Assembly (NCBI GenBank): GCA_938006875.1
Contig: CALLMJ010000001.1
Location: 1-52,340, forward strand
Origin: an uncultured Bacteroidia bacterium
Lineage (GTDB): Bacteria > Bacteroidota > Bacteroidia > J057 > CALLMJ01
Length of the DNA: 52,340 nucleotides
Direction of reading: 5' to 3'
The notes under the pieces are model-generated. The model made no database searches, had not been told where the DNA came from, and saw nothing but the letters and a program-made list of their open reading frames with translations. A program made the translations under genes and the position numbers. Shown here piece by piece: positions 39,641 to 49,913 of this stretch; positions within the stretch are counted from its first letter, which is position 1; each line of letters begins with the position of its first letter.

Positions 39641-40003
39641 TTGATTAATTTTTTTCTTTGGTTTTTGTGGGTAATGCTTACACTTTCTTATCTCATCAAT
39701 TATTTTTATTTCAGATACCAACAAATTGACTTTTTCTCCAATTACCTAAATGATTTGATTGCTTTACCTTGGACTTTTGCTTTTATTACCTTGCTTTACC
39801 GTTTTATTTTTAAAATCAAGAATTACCAAATTTCGTCGGCTCAAATTATATTTACATTTTTAAGTTTTTCTATAATTTTTGAATGGATTTTACCTTATTT
39901 ATTTCCATCACGTTATTTTGGTGATTGGATAGATGTATTTATGTATTTCTTGGGGGTGATATTTTGGTGGATTTTCAATAGATTTTTTGCATTGATAAAA
40001 TAA
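39641..40003 (+). CDS. Hypothetical membrane protein (TTG start)
   Basis: Hydrophobic 120-aa ORF immediately downstream of dgt. Confidence 0.55.
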   Translation: MINFFLWFLWVMLTLSYLINYFYFRYQQIDFFSNYLNDLIALPWTFAFITLLYRFIFKIKNYQISSAQIIFTFLSFSIIFEWILPYLFPSRYFGDWIDVFMYFLGVIFWWIFNRFFALIK

Positions 40004-40011
40004 TAATCATT

Positions 40012-40120
40012 CGGGCGTACCCTTTCGCTACGTCAGGGTTAGGCGGCTTACTTCGTTTACACTGATCTTGCCGAAGTGGGCTTCATTAACGCTTCGACAA
40101 TCCTTTTTACACTTTTTTTA
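40012..40120 (+). repeat. Palindromic repeat family 1, intergenic copy B
   Basis: cgggcgtaccctttcgctacgtcagggttaggcggcttacttcgtttacactgatcttgccgaagtgggcttcattaacgcttcgacaatcctttttacactttttt; shares atcctttttacactttttt with copy A. Confidence 0.75.
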
Positions 40121-41239
40121 TCCAAAAAAATCTTTAACTTTTTGAATTACCTCTAATTGCTCTGTATCTATTAAACTCACACTTGAAGGTAAACAAATTC
40201 CTTTTTCAAACAAATAGCAACAAAAGTGATTACCATAAAAAGGAAAATTGTTAAATATGGGTTGTAAATGTAATGGTTTCCATACTCTACGAGATTCAAT
40301 AAGGTATGATTCTAAATACTCGATAAGATTATGCGGAGAGTAATTATCTGGAAGTAAAAATGTAGAAAGCCAACGAGAAGAAAATGAATGGGGTATTTCT
40401 TTTGGGTATTCTAAAAAATAGGGATGAATGAGTTCTTGAAAGTAAACATCAAAAATTTTACGTTTTTTTAAAACTCTCTCTTCAAAATTTTGTAATTGAG
40501 CTAAGCCAATAGCAGCTAATAAATTACTCATTCCATAATTATAACCCAGTTCTTCATGATGGTAATAAGGTTTGAGTGATTTTGCTTGGTGTGCTAAATA
40601 CTTTGCTTTTTTATATTCTTCATAATTTGAACAAATTAATGCACCACCAGCACTCGTGGTTATAATTTTATTTCCATTGAAAGAAAGGATACCCAGTTTT
40701 CCAAAAGATCCTAAATTTTGATTTTGATATTTAGCACCTAAAGATTCTGCATGGTCTTCTACAATAGGAATTTCATACCTTTGAGAAATAGATAAAATTT
40801 CATTCATTTTTGAGGAATTACCATATAAATGTACTACAATAATGGCTTTGGGTTTTTTTCCTTTTTTAATTCTATCTTGAATAGCAATTTCTAACCATTC
40901 AGGAGAAATATTCCAAGTTTCGGGTTCACTATCTACAAAAATAGGTATAGCTTTTTCATATAGTATTGGGTTTGCGGTAGCAACAAAAGTTAGACTTGGG
41001 CATAATACTTCATCATCATTTTGAATGTTTAATAATTTCAAAGCTAAATGAATTGCTGATGTACCCGAATTTAAACAACATACATAATCATAATGAAACA
41101 TTTTAGATAACGCCTTTTCAAAATCTTCAAGGCTTTGCCCCATAGTAGTTAACCAATTACTTTCAATAGCATTTTGAATAAATTCTGTTTCTTTTCCAGA
41201 TTGGTAAGGAGAAGAAAGCCAGATTTTATATTTTTTCAT
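40118..41239 (-). CDS. DegT/DnrJ/EryC1/StrS family PLP-dependent aminotransferase
   Basis: CLNSGTSAIHLALKLL, DEVLCPSLTFVATANPI, VEDHAESLGAKYQNQNLGSFGKLGILSFNGNKIITTSAGGAL. Confidence 0.93.
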   Translation of the reverse strand: MKKYKIWLSSPYQSGKETEFIQNAIESNWLTTMGQSLEDFEKALSKMFHYDYVCCLNSGTSAIHLALKLLNIQNDDEVLCPSLTFVATANPILYEKAIPIFVDSEPETWNISPEWLEIAIQDRIKKGKKPKAIIVVHLYGNSSKMNEILSISQRYEIPIVEDHAESLGAKYQNQNLGSFGKLGILSFNGNKIITTSAGGALICSNYEEYKKAKYLAHQAKSLKPYYHHEELGYNYGMSNLLAAIGLAQLQNFEERVLKKRKIFDVYFQELIHPYFLEYPKEIPHSFSSRWLSTFLLPDNYSPHNLIEYLESYLIESRRVWKPLHLQPIFNNFPFYGNHFCCYLFEKGICLPSSVSLIDTEQLEVIQKVKDFFG

Positions 41240-41769
41240 GATATAAGTTTAAAGTGATTAAGTACGGCTAAAGCTTCTTGAACTTGTCCATCTTCTAAAT
41301 AAAGCCATGTATTTTGTTTTTTATTATTTCCGTCTTTAAACTCAATTTGGATACTTGCTGATGCTATTATGGGTATTTTTTTTACGTATCTAACTTTTGT
41401 AATTTTTGAAATTTCTATTATTGGGGTTAATTTTAAAGTTAGTAAATTGATACTCCCAATTGAAAATAATGATGCAAAAATAAGAAAAACAAATGATAAA
41501 AAACGATTTCCAAATTGGTATTGGTCAAAAAAATACAATGAAAAAATAATTGAAAAAAAAGCATAAGTTGCTACTTGAGAATAAGGTACTGTTTTTTTTT
41601 GTGCTAATTGATTTTCATCAGGGATTTCTGTTTGAGTTAATAGAATTTTATTGTTCATAATATGGCAATACCCATCTTTAAACTGAAAAAAATTTTTTAA
41701 TCTATTTTTAGCCATAAGGATTTTAACCACAAATTTAAGGAAAACCTTGATATTATTTTCATAATACAT
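41236..41769 (-). CDS. Hypothetical membrane protein
   Basis: ORF overlapping the aminotransferase start by 4 nt; two TM segments. Confidence 0.5.
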   Translation of the reverse strand: MYYENNIKVFLKFVVKILMAKNRLKNFFQFKDGYCHIMNNKILLTQTEIPDENQLAQKKTVPYSQVATYAFFSIIFSLYFFDQYQFGNRFLSFVFLIFASLFSIGSINLLTLKLTPIIEISKITKVRYVKKIPIIASASIQIEFKDGNNKKQNTWLYLEDGQVQEALAVLNHFKLIS

Positions 41770-41823
41770 GATGTTCTTTCTTAATTGAAAGCTTATTCAT
41801 GATAAATAAAACCAAATAATAAA

Positions 41824-41846
41824 AACCGTCTTTATAAGAGACGGTT
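41824..41846 (-). terminator. Terminator downstream of etfA
   Basis: Perfect AACCGTCT...AGACGGTT followed by T-run on minus strand. Confidence 0.7.
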
Positions 41847-41870
41847 CTTAGTGAGTTTTTTTAAAAATTA

Positions 41871-42848
41871 TTAATGAGAAGTTTTATATTTTTTAACGGA
41901 TTCAATCAAAGCTGGCACAACTTGGAAAGCATCGCCTACAATTCCAATATCAGCAGCTTTAAAGAAAGGAGCTTCTGCGTCAGAATTAACAACCACAATA
42001 TTTTTAGAAGCACTAACACCAGCTAAATGCTGAATAGCACCAGAAATTCCAATTGCTATATATAAATTAGGAGAAATTTGAATACCCGTTTGACCTACGT
42101 GTTCGTGGTGAGGTCTCCAATGAACATCTGCAACAGGTTTACTACATGCAGTAGCGGCACCTAATAAGTCTGCTAATTCTTCTACCATCCCCCAATTTTC
42201 AGGACCTTTTAAACCTCTACCAGCAGAAACAACGATGTCTGCTTCCGTTAAACTAATTTTGGAAGAAGCTTTGATGACTTGTTTAGGTTGTAAAGCTAAA
42301 TCTTTTGCTGATGGCTCAAAAGCAAAGTTTTCTACTATGCCTGAAGCTTCATTTTTTTCTAATTTATAAGCATTGCTTTTTAATGTAATTACCAATTTAT
42401 CACGATTTGTAGATAAATTTTCTATTGCTTTTAAGGAATAAGCCGATCTTTGGACTTCAAAACCGTTACTGGATTTTGTAACTAATGAGGTTACTCCAGA
42501 AAACATTGAAGCATCTAATTTTACTGCTACTCTTGGAGCAACTGCTCTACCGTTATAGGTTTGTGGAATAACAATTATTTGAGCTTGTGTTTGTTTTGCA
42601 ACAGCTGCTATTCCTGAAGCATATGCCGGACCTATGAACTGCGATAAAGATGAATGATTAATTACAAATATTTTTGATGCTCCATAGGAAGCTAACGATT
42701 TATATTGATCATCAGAAACTTTACCAAAGCACACAGCATGAACTTCAGTACCTAAATTTTTTGCAATTGCTGTTGCATAACTTAATGCTTCAAATGTAGG
42801 TTTTTTAAAAACACCATTTACGTTTTCTGCAAATACTAATATAGCCAT
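41871..42848 (-). CDS. etfA: Electron transfer flavoprotein subunit alpha
   Basis: VVSAGRGLKGPENWGMVEELADLLGAATACSKPVADVHWRPHHEHVGQTG, LYIAIGISGAIQHLAGVSASKNIVVVNSDAEAPFFKAADIGIVGD. Confidence 0.96.
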   Translation of the reverse strand: MAILVFAENVNGVFKKPTFEALSYATAIAKNLGTEVHAVCFGKVSDDQYKSLASYGASKIFVINHSSLSQFIGPAYASGIAAVAKQTQAQIIVIPQTYNGRAVAPRVAVKLDASMFSGVTSLVTKSSNGFEVQRSAYSLKAIENLSTNRDKLVITLKSNAYKLEKNEASGIVENFAFEPSAKDLALQPKQVIKASSKISLTEADIVVSAGRGLKGPENWGMVEELADLLGAATACSKPVADVHWRPHHEHVGQTGIQISPNLYIAIGISGAIQHLAGVSASKNIVVVNSDAEAPFFKAADIGIVGDAFQVVPALIESVKKYKTSH

Positions 42849-42877
42849 AATTGAATTTTTTTTTGATAATTTAGAAA

Positions 42878-43612
42878 TTAAATTGCGCCTTTTTCAGATA
42901 AAATTTGAACTAATTTATCAGTTTCGTCTGGTTTTAAATAAATACAACCTTGTTTTGCAGGAGGTTGAGATAACTTTGTTGTAGTCGTATAATAAGGAAA
43001 ATCAACAGGTGTAATTACTTGAATTTGTTTGGTTCTTGCAGCCATAATACCTTTTACATTTGCAATTCTCCATTCTGCTAAGCCTTTTTGTGCACTTAAA
43101 ACTAAGGGTAAATCACAAGTTAATTCTTCTTTACCACCATCAATTTCACGTGTTAAGGTAGCAGTTTTGCCATTAATATCAATAGAAGTTGCAAAGGAAA
43201 CATCAGGTAAATCTAATAATTCAGCAACCATGCCGCTAACTTGAGAGCCATTAAAATCAATAGATTCTTTACCAAACATGATTAAATCAAAATTTTGAGA
43301 TTTAGCGTATTCAGCAATTTGTTTAGCTACATAGAATGCATCAAGCGGCTCTGCATCTATTCTTACAGCTTGGTCTCCAACGATAGCAATGGCTTTCCTA
43401 ATGGTCGGGTCAACTTCCGCTTTACCAACACATAATATGGTTACATTAGCGCCTTGTTTTTCTTTAAGTTCTGCAGCTCTACTTAATGCAAATTCATCAT
43501 AAGGGCAAACTATAAAAGTTACACCTGTTTTATTCAATGCTTTTCCTTCAGCATCAAATTGAATTTTAGTAGTAGTGTCAGGAACATGACTGATACAAAC
43601 TAATATTTTCAT
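42878..43612 (-). CDS. etfB: Electron transfer flavoprotein subunit beta
   Basis: MKILVCISHVPDTTTKIQFD...CPYDEFALSRAAELKEKQGANVTIL...SIDFNGSQVSGMVAELLDLP. Confidence 0.95.
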   Translation of the reverse strand: MKILVCISHVPDTTTKIQFDAEGKALNKTGVTFIVCPYDEFALSRAAELKEKQGANVTILCVGKAEVDPTIRKAIAIVGDQAVRIDAEPLDAFYVAKQIAEYAKSQNFDLIMFGKESIDFNGSQVSGMVAELLDLPDVSFATSIDINGKTATLTREIDGGKEELTCDLPLVLSAQKGLAEWRIANVKGIMAARTKQIQVITPVDFPYYTTTTKLSQPPAKQGCIYLKPDETDKLVQILSEKGAI

Positions 43613-43759
43613 TATTTTTTGAAATTTAACGGCAAATATACAAAAGGAATAGACAAAACCCAACCCTTTTTCAAAATTATAACAGTTTTCTTTGAATTTT
43701 CATTCATTTTTCAATCACTTTTAAAATAGTTCTTTCTACTTATCAATTTGTAATTACAA

Positions 43760-44827
43760 TCAAACTCTAATATCATGATTTTTTACTTGTAAAGATAAAG
43801 GTTGAAAATCAAATTCTAAAAAATGAGGGTGCGTAACAAAAACTTGTCCCTTTTTATAGGCATACAAATAATTAGAAATTTGATGTATTCTATGTTTATC
43901 CAATTTTTCAAAAACATCATCTAATAGTAAAATAGGAAATTTAGAATTTTGAGATAAAAATTTATATTCCGCTAATTTTAAAGCAATAATAAAAGTTTTT
44001 TGTTGACCTTGTGAACCAAATGATTTTAAATTTTGGTGATGAATTTGAAAAATGACGTCATCTTTATGAGCACCTATGGTTGTAAATCCATAAAAAAAAT
44101 CGTTTCTTAAATGATTTTCATAGTGTTGCATATCAGATTTTGGGTCTTGATATTCGTAATTAGGTTGATAAAAAAAGTTATTGACTTCCCAATTTCCTAA
44201 TTCATTTTGAATCTCTAAATAAATTTTTAATAATTCATTAAAATATTTTTTTCGTTTATCCACTAAAATTTTTCCATGAATACAAAGTTGATAAGTCCAA
44301 GGTTCTAATTCTTTAAAGGGTTTTTCAGATTTAAGAAGTATATTTCTTTGTTGTAGAGCATTTTCATATTTTTGCAAAGCAAATAAATATTCATAATCCC
44401 ATTGAGAAAAAAGTAAATTAAACCATTTTTTTCTTTTAGTAGAGTCTTTAATGATTTCACTATCTTCTGGAACTAAGGAAACACAAGGTAAAAGACCTAT
44501 ATGTTCAGAAAATCTATCAATAGGTTGATTTTCATGAAGAATTTTTTTTCCTTTATTTTTTAAATAGTTGCAACTTACTTGACGAAAAGAAGAATGATTT
44601 TGAATTTCTGCACTCAAAAAATAAAAATCTTGATTCCAATGGGTAAGTTCTTTATCACTAACAGATTTAAAGCTTTTGGTCAGACATAAAATATTCACAG
44701 CTTCTAAAAAATTCGTTTTTCCTGAACCATTATCACCGTAAAGGAAAATAAAATCATTAGGTAAAAAAACATTTAAAGAATGAAACCCTCTGAAAAAGTT
44801 AATTTCAATTTTAGAAAAATAAAACAT
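43760..44827 (-). CDS. recF: DNA replication and repair protein RecF
   Basis: FLYGDNGSGKTNFLEAVNILCLTKSFK, GAHKDDVIFQIH, FGSQGQQKTFIIALKLAEYKFL, PILLLDDVFEKLD. Confidence 0.95.
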   Translation of the reverse strand: MFYFSKIEINFFRGFHSLNVFLPNDFIFLYGDNGSGKTNFLEAVNILCLTKSFKSVSDKELTHWNQDFYFLSAEIQNHSSFRQVSCNYLKNKGKKILHENQPIDRFSEHIGLLPCVSLVPEDSEIIKDSTKRKKWFNLLFSQWDYEYLFALQKYENALQQRNILLKSEKPFKELEPWTYQLCIHGKILVDKRKKYFNELLKIYLEIQNELGNWEVNNFFYQPNYEYQDPKSDMQHYENHLRNDFFYGFTTIGAHKDDVIFQIHHQNLKSFGSQGQQKTFIIALKLAEYKFLSQNSKFPILLLDDVFEKLDKHRIHQISNYLYAYKKGQVFVTHPHFLEFDFQPLSLQVKNHDIRV

Positions 44828-44832
44828 TAAAA

Positions 44833-45351
44833 TTACTTTTTAAAATCGGAATCGTAATGAAGGCATTGAAGTATACGTTCAAGGGTATTATGTTCACCAT
44901 CAATTATATAATGAGCTTGTTTATAAAAAGGTTCACGTAATTCTAAAAGTTCATAAATCTTATTTAGCCATTGTTCTTTGGGTAAATTTTTAAATAAAGG
45001 TCTTTGATTATGAGTTTTTGATAATCTTTGAAGCAAAGTATTAGGCTGAGTTTTAATATAAAAAGATTTCCCGGTATTTTTAATAGTTTCCATATTATTA
45101 TGAAAACAGGGCGTTCCACCACCGCAAGCAATAATCGCATTTTCATAGTTTTCTATGGTTTTTAACAAAGCCTCACGTTCACAAAGTCTAAAATATTCTT
45201 CGCCTTTTAAAAAAATTTCTTGAATGGGTTGATTATAAATTAATTCTATTTGATGGTCAATATCAACATAAGGCATATTCAAACTCTTTGATAATATTTT
45301 ACCAAGAGTTGATTTTCCACAAGACATAAAACCCATCAAATAAATTCTCAT
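44833..45351 (-). CDS. aroK: Shikimate kinase
   Basis: IYLMGFMSCGKSTLGKILSKSLNMPYVDIDHQIE, EEYFRLCEREALL, IIACGGGTPCF, RPLF. Confidence 0.93.
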   Translation of the reverse strand: MRIYLMGFMSCGKSTLGKILSKSLNMPYVDIDHQIELIYNQPIQEIFLKGEEYFRLCEREALLKTIENYENAIIACGGGTPCFHNNMETIKNTGKSFYIKTQPNTLLQRLSKTHNQRPLFKNLPKEQWLNKIYELLELREPFYKQAHYIIDGEHNTLERILQCLHYDSDFKK

Positions 45352-45417
45352 AAAAAAATCATGCAAAATTAAGGAATTTAAACCATAATTTTGCATGAAA
45401 AATGTAAAGAAAAACAA

Positions 45418-46071
45418 TTAGTTTTGAGGAGTTTCGGTATTTTGTTGTTCTGAATTTTGCTGTTCTGGTTGCCGTTGTTGAACTTGTGGATTTATTGGTG
45501 GATTATTATCTTTGGGGGTTTCTTCCATTTGAATGCTTTCAATATAATCCTTTAATTTGAAAAGGCTTTTTTCCATTTCTTTATAGATTTTGTATTTAAC
45601 GGCTGCATTAACTACTTTTCCAATAGGATAATCTAATGGACCTCCGCTGATTGTCCAAGTAACAGTAGTTCTTTGTTGTGATTCTATTAAATCAAATGTT
45701 TCTTTTCCTGTAGTGTTTAGTAAATAATTAGTAAAACCGGCTTTAATAGGATAATTTATAAATTTTAAATTATTTTCCATTTTCTTTATATCGGCTAATA
45801 CAACCTCAACCTCACCATAACTCCAAGAAAATTTAGAACCATTATCTCCTTCCCCTGTTATTTTAATTGAAGAAACAATATTTGAATCTACTAAGGAATA
45901 CCATACTTTTCTATCTTCAAGATTTTTAAGTGTTTTAAAAACTACTTCTTTGGGTCTTTCAATTTCAATAAATTGAGAAATACTATAAGTTGAAGGCAGA
46001 ACCAAAGCAAAAATCATAAAAGATGCTAAAAATGATACGATAAAAAGTCCAGCTAATTTGAGAATTTGCAT
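45418..46071 (-). CDS. SRPBCC/polyketide-cyclase-like membrane-anchored protein
   Basis: TM anchor, then IEIERPKEVVFKTLKNLEDRKVWYSL...VTWTISGGPLDYPIGKV; Q/N-rich tail. Confidence 0.7.
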   Translation of the reverse strand: MQILKLAGLFIVSFLASFMIFALVLPSTYSISQFIEIERPKEVVFKTLKNLEDRKVWYSLVDSNIVSSIKITGEGDNGSKFSWSYGEVEVVLADIKKMENNLKFINYPIKAGFTNYLLNTTGKETFDLIESQQRTTVTWTISGGPLDYPIGKVVNAAVKYKIYKEMEKSLFKLKDYIESIQMEETPKDNNPPINPQVQQRQPEQQNSEQQNTETPQN

Positions 46072-46263
46072 TTTAATAATCTTTTAAATGGCAAATTTAA
46101 GAGAAGTTTTGATACGAAATTTGATTATTTGATATTTTTATCAACAAATTATCCTATTTTATTTTGAATAACTTATTTCTTTGAAAATTCAAGGTTTATA
46201 ATTTATTGGTTTTGAAGCATTTTTTTTTGATTTATTTTTGTAATGAGTTTATGAGAATTTATA

Positions 46264-47799
46264 ATGGCAAAAGTTGAAACCAAAACTTCCAAAAAAACTA
46301 TACCTATCAATTTGATGCCGGGTAAAATACCGCCTCAAGCTATTGATTTTGAAATGGCTGTTTTAGGAGCCCTACTACTTGAGAAAGATGCTTTACCCAA
46401 AGTTATTGATATTCTTAAACCTGAATTATTTTATAAAGATACTCATTCCATTATTTATGATGCAATTCTTGCTTTGTTTAGAGATTCTCAACCTGTTGAT
46501 TTATTAACAGTAAGCCAATATATTAAACAGCAAGGAAAACTTGATATTATAGGTGGTAATGCTTATTTAGCGGAATTAACCTCAAGAGTATCATCAGCAG
46601 CAAATATTGAATATCACGCCCGTATAATTGCTCAAAAATACATTTTACGTGAATTAATTAGAATCAGTGGTGAAGTCTTAACCGATGCTTACGATGATAC
46701 AACAGATGTTTTTCAATTATTAGATAAAGCAGAACAATCTTTATTTGGATTATCAGAAACAAACCTAAGAAGAAACTATGAAACAATGCCTAGTTTGACT
46801 CATAAAATGATACAACGCTTAGAGGAGTTAAAAGCAAAAGGTAATGCAATTACAGGGATTCCCTCAGGTTACCAAGCTCTTGATAATATGACTGCTGGTT
46901 GGCAAAAATCTGATTTTGTAATTATTGCCGCTAGACCAGCCATGGGTAAAACGGCTTTTACATTAAATATAGCAAGAAATGCAGCATTGTTGAGTAATGC
47001 TCCTGTGGTTATATTTACTTTAGAAATGGCAGCAATTCAATTAGCACAAAGATTAATTTTTGCAGAAGCTGAAATTAACCTCTCCAAAGCCAGAACTGGT
47101 AATTTATCTGCTCAAGAATGGAATCAATTAAATGCTCGTATTAGTGAAATTTCTAAAGCTCCTATATATATTGATGACACTCCTGCTCTTTCCATTATGG
47201 ATTGTAGGGCTAAATGTAGAAGATTAAAAGCTGAAAAAGGAATTCAATTGGTTATCATTGATTACCTCCAGTTAATGCGTGGTGATAATAGAAGCGGTAA
47301 CCGAGAACAAGAAATTGCTATGATTTCTCGTTCCCTAAAAGAATTAGCCAAAGAATTAGATGTTCCTGTTATTGCTTTATCTCAGTTAAGTCGTGCTGTT
47401 GAAACTCGTGGTAGTGATAAAAAACCTATGCTTTCTGATTTGAGAGAATCTGGTTCTATTGAGCAAGATGCTGATATGGTTATGTTTTTATATCGCCCCG
47501 AATATTATGGCTTCCAAACTCTTGAAGATGGAACACCCACTGAAGGAATTTGCCAAGTCATTATTGGAAAACAAAGGCATGGACCCGTAGGAGAGGTGTC
47601 TCTATTTTTTGATAAAAATTACGGAAAATTTAGGGATTTTAATAACAACTTTACACCTAGTTTCCCAAATACCAATATTCCTGATTTTGACCCTTCGCAA
47701 AACGCACCTTTTAATCCTTTAGGTACCATTAATTTACCTTCCAAAATGAATTCTTTAAATTTAGACGATTTAGATGAGTTTGGTGATACACCGTTTTGA
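46264..47799 (+). CDS. dnaB: Replicative DNA helicase
   Basis: IPPQAIDFEMAVLGALLLEKDAL, GIPSGYQALDNMTAGWQKSDFVIIAARPAMGKTAFTLNIARNAA, IDYLQLMRG, LSQLSRAVETR, LRESGSIEQDADMVMFLYR. Confidence 0.97.
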   Translation: MAKVETKTSKKTIPINLMPGKIPPQAIDFEMAVLGALLLEKDALPKVIDILKPELFYKDTHSIIYDAILALFRDSQPVDLLTVSQYIKQQGKLDIIGGNAYLAELTSRVSSAANIEYHARIIAQKYILRELIRISGEVLTDAYDDTTDVFQLLDKAEQSLFGLSETNLRRNYETMPSLTHKMIQRLEELKAKGNAITGIPSGYQALDNMTAGWQKSDFVIIAARPAMGKTAFTLNIARNAALLSNAPVVIFTLEMAAIQLAQRLIFAEAEINLSKARTGNLSAQEWNQLNARISEISKAPIYIDDTPALSIMDCRAKCRRLKAEKGIQLVIIDYLQLMRGDNRSGNREQEIAMISRSLKELAKELDVPVIALSQLSRAVETRGSDKKPMLSDLRESGSIEQDADMVMFLYRPEYYGFQTLEDGTPTEGICQVIIGKQRHGPVGEVSLFFDKNYGKFRDFNNNFTPSFPNTNIPDFDPSQNAPFNPLGTINLPSKMNSLNLDDLDEFGDTPF

Positions 47800-47835
47800 T
47801 TTTTTAATTAGTTTTGTAAAATCTTTTATTTTAAA

Positions 47836-48255
47836 ATGAAAAAAATATTTTTTGCATCCTTTATTTGTATATCCTTGGTTTTTGTAGCTTGTAATAAATC
47901 ATCAAAAACTGAAGAAAAAAATCAAACTGAAGAAACTTCAAACAATAAAGAAAACGAAAACAAAGTTGAAGAAGTTGTAAATATTGACCCAAAAAGTATA
48001 ATTGGAGAATGGGCACCCGTAGATGGAGGTCCTTCCATTACTTTTTTAGAAAATAGTGATTATGATGCACCCCCTCTTGGTGTTCAATTTAGTTACAAAG
48101 TAGAAGGAAATAAAATTATTTTTACTGCCAAACCTGATGCAATTGCAGAAGTAAAAGATGGAAATTCTACTTCAATCATCAATAAACTTGATAGAGACGA
48201 ATTAATCATTACTAATGAAAACGGAAAAACCACCTATAAACGTACCAAAAAATAG
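47836..48255 (+). CDS. Hypothetical lipoprotein
   Basis: ICISLVFVACNKSS lipobox; IIGEWAPVDGGPSITFLENS lipocalin-like pattern. Confidence 0.65.
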   Translation: MKKIFFASFICISLVFVACNKSSKTEEKNQTEETSNNKENENKVEEVVNIDPKSIIGEWAPVDGGPSITFLENSDYDAPPLGVQFSYKVEGNKIIFTAKPDAIAEVKDGNSTSIINKLDRDELIITNENGKTTYKRTKK

Positions 48256-48317
48256 AATAAAAATTTTGTTTTATATTTAAAACAAAAAAATTAATTTTGC
48301 CACTCATTAAAACGAAA

Positions 48318-49772
48318 ATGTCAAAAAGACCCATAACAGTAGCTTACGGAGATGGAATTGGTCCAGAAATTATGGACGCAACCCTTAGAATTTTAGAAGC
48401 AGGTAATGCTCAAATAGAACCTGAAATCATTGTAATTGGTGAAAAAAAATACCAAGAAGGTCATAGTTCTGGAATAGATAACTCTGCCTGGGAAAGTTTA
48501 AATAGAACCAAAGTTTTTTTAAAAGCTCCTATTACTACACCTCAAGGCGGTGGATTTAAAAGTTTAAATGTTACGATCCGTAAAACTTTAGGCTTATACG
48601 CAAATGTACGTCCTTGTATTTCTTATCATCCAATCATTACCACAAAAAATCCTATTATGGATTGTATAATTATTCGTGAAAATGAAGAAGATACTTACGC
48701 AGGTATTGAACATCAACAAACACAAGAAGTTGTTCAATGTTTGAAATTAATCACTAAACCTGGTTCAGAAAAAATTATACGTTTTGCTTTTGAGTACGCT
48801 AAAGCTTATAATCGTAAAAAAATATCTTGCTTTACAAAAGACAACATTATGAAACTCACCGATGGTATGTTTCATAAAATATTTGATGAAGTTGCCAAAG
48901 AATACCCAGAAATTCAAACGGACCATTACATCATAGACATTGGCTCTGCAAGATTAGCGGATACCCCTGAAAGATTTGATGTAATCGTAACCGAAAATCT
49001 TTATGGTGATATTATTTCTGATATTGCTGCACAAGTTACTGGTTCCGTAGGTCTTGGTGGTTCCGCAAATATAGGACATGACTTTGCTATGTTTGAAGCT
49101 GTTCACGGCTCTGCTCCTGATATTGCTGGTAAAAATATTGCTAACCCTTCTGGTCTTTTATTAGCTGCCATTCAAATGTTAGTATATATTGGACAACCTG
49201 AAACCGCATCTTTAATTCATAACGCTTGGTTAAAAACCTTAGAAGACGGGATTTTAACAGGTGATTTATATAAAGAAGGTATTCATAAAAAGAAAGTAAA
49301 TACTACAGAGTTTGCTGATGCTGTAATTCAGAATTTAGGTCAAAAACCTTCTACTCTAAAACCTGTTCATTATGCAACTGGTGAAAATAAAAAAATTGAG
49401 GGCAAATACACTATGACCCATAAAACTGAAAAAAAATTGGTGGGTGTAGATATTTTCTTGGATTGGGACGAAGCTGATAGAAATCCTAATGTACTAGGCA
49501 AAATATTAGACTCTATTTCAACTCAAAATTTAAAATTCCAAAAAATGTCTAACCGTGGAACAAAAGTTTATCCCGACGGAAATCCCGCTACTTTCTGTAC
49601 AGACCATTGGAGATGCCGCTTTGTAACCAATAATTATGCTATTGCTGCCTCTAATCAGGAAATCATTGAGTTGATGCAAAAAATTACAAATCAAAATCTT
49701 GATATTATCAAAACTGAAAACCTTTATACTTTTGATGGTAAATTAGGTTTTTCTGTTTTACAAGGTGAATAA
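48318..49772 (+). CDS. icd: NADP-dependent isocitrate dehydrogenase
   Basis: ITVAYGDGIGPEIMDATLRIL, TTPQGGGFKSLNVTIRKTLGLYANVRP, IIRENEEDTYAGIEH, NLYGDIISDIAAQVTGSVGLGGSANIG; start MSKRP. Confidence 0.95.
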   Translation: MSKRPITVAYGDGIGPEIMDATLRILEAGNAQIEPEIIVIGEKKYQEGHSSGIDNSAWESLNRTKVFLKAPITTPQGGGFKSLNVTIRKTLGLYANVRPCISYHPIITTKNPIMDCIIIRENEEDTYAGIEHQQTQEVVQCLKLITKPGSEKIIRFAFEYAKAYNRKKISCFTKDNIMKLTDGMFHKIFDEVAKEYPEIQTDHYIIDIGSARLADTPERFDVIVTENLYGDIISDIAAQVTGSVGLGGSANIGHDFAMFEAVHGSAPDIAGKNIANPSGLLLAAIQMLVYIGQPETASLIHNAWLKTLEDGILTGDLYKEGIHKKKVNTTEFADAVIQNLGQKPSTLKPVHYATGENKKIEGKYTMTHKTEKKLVGVDIFLDWDEADRNPNVLGKILDSISTQNLKFQKMSNRGTKVYPDGNPATFCTDHWRCRFVTNNYAIAASNQEIIELMQKITNQNLDIIKTENLYTFDGKLGFSVLQGE

Positions 49773-49800
49773 TAGTTCTGATAAATTAATTTTATTTTCT

Positions 49801-49838
49801 ATAACGGGAAAAGATTTAGTTTTCTCGTTATTTTTTTA
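49801..49838 (+). terminator. Intrinsic terminator downstream of icd
   Basis: ATAACGGGAAAA...TTTTCTCGTTAT followed by T-run. Confidence 0.8.
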
Positions 49839-49865
49839 ATTTTATACTAATCAATGTAAACAAAA

Positions 49866-49892
49866 AAGGCTGTCCATTTCTAAGACAGCCTT
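49866..49892 (-). terminator. Terminator downstream of the T9SS protein gene
   Basis: AAGGCTGTC...GACAGCCTT followed by T-run on minus strand. Confidence 0.7.
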
Positions 49893-49913
49893 ATTATTTT
49901 TTGTTTTGAAAAA

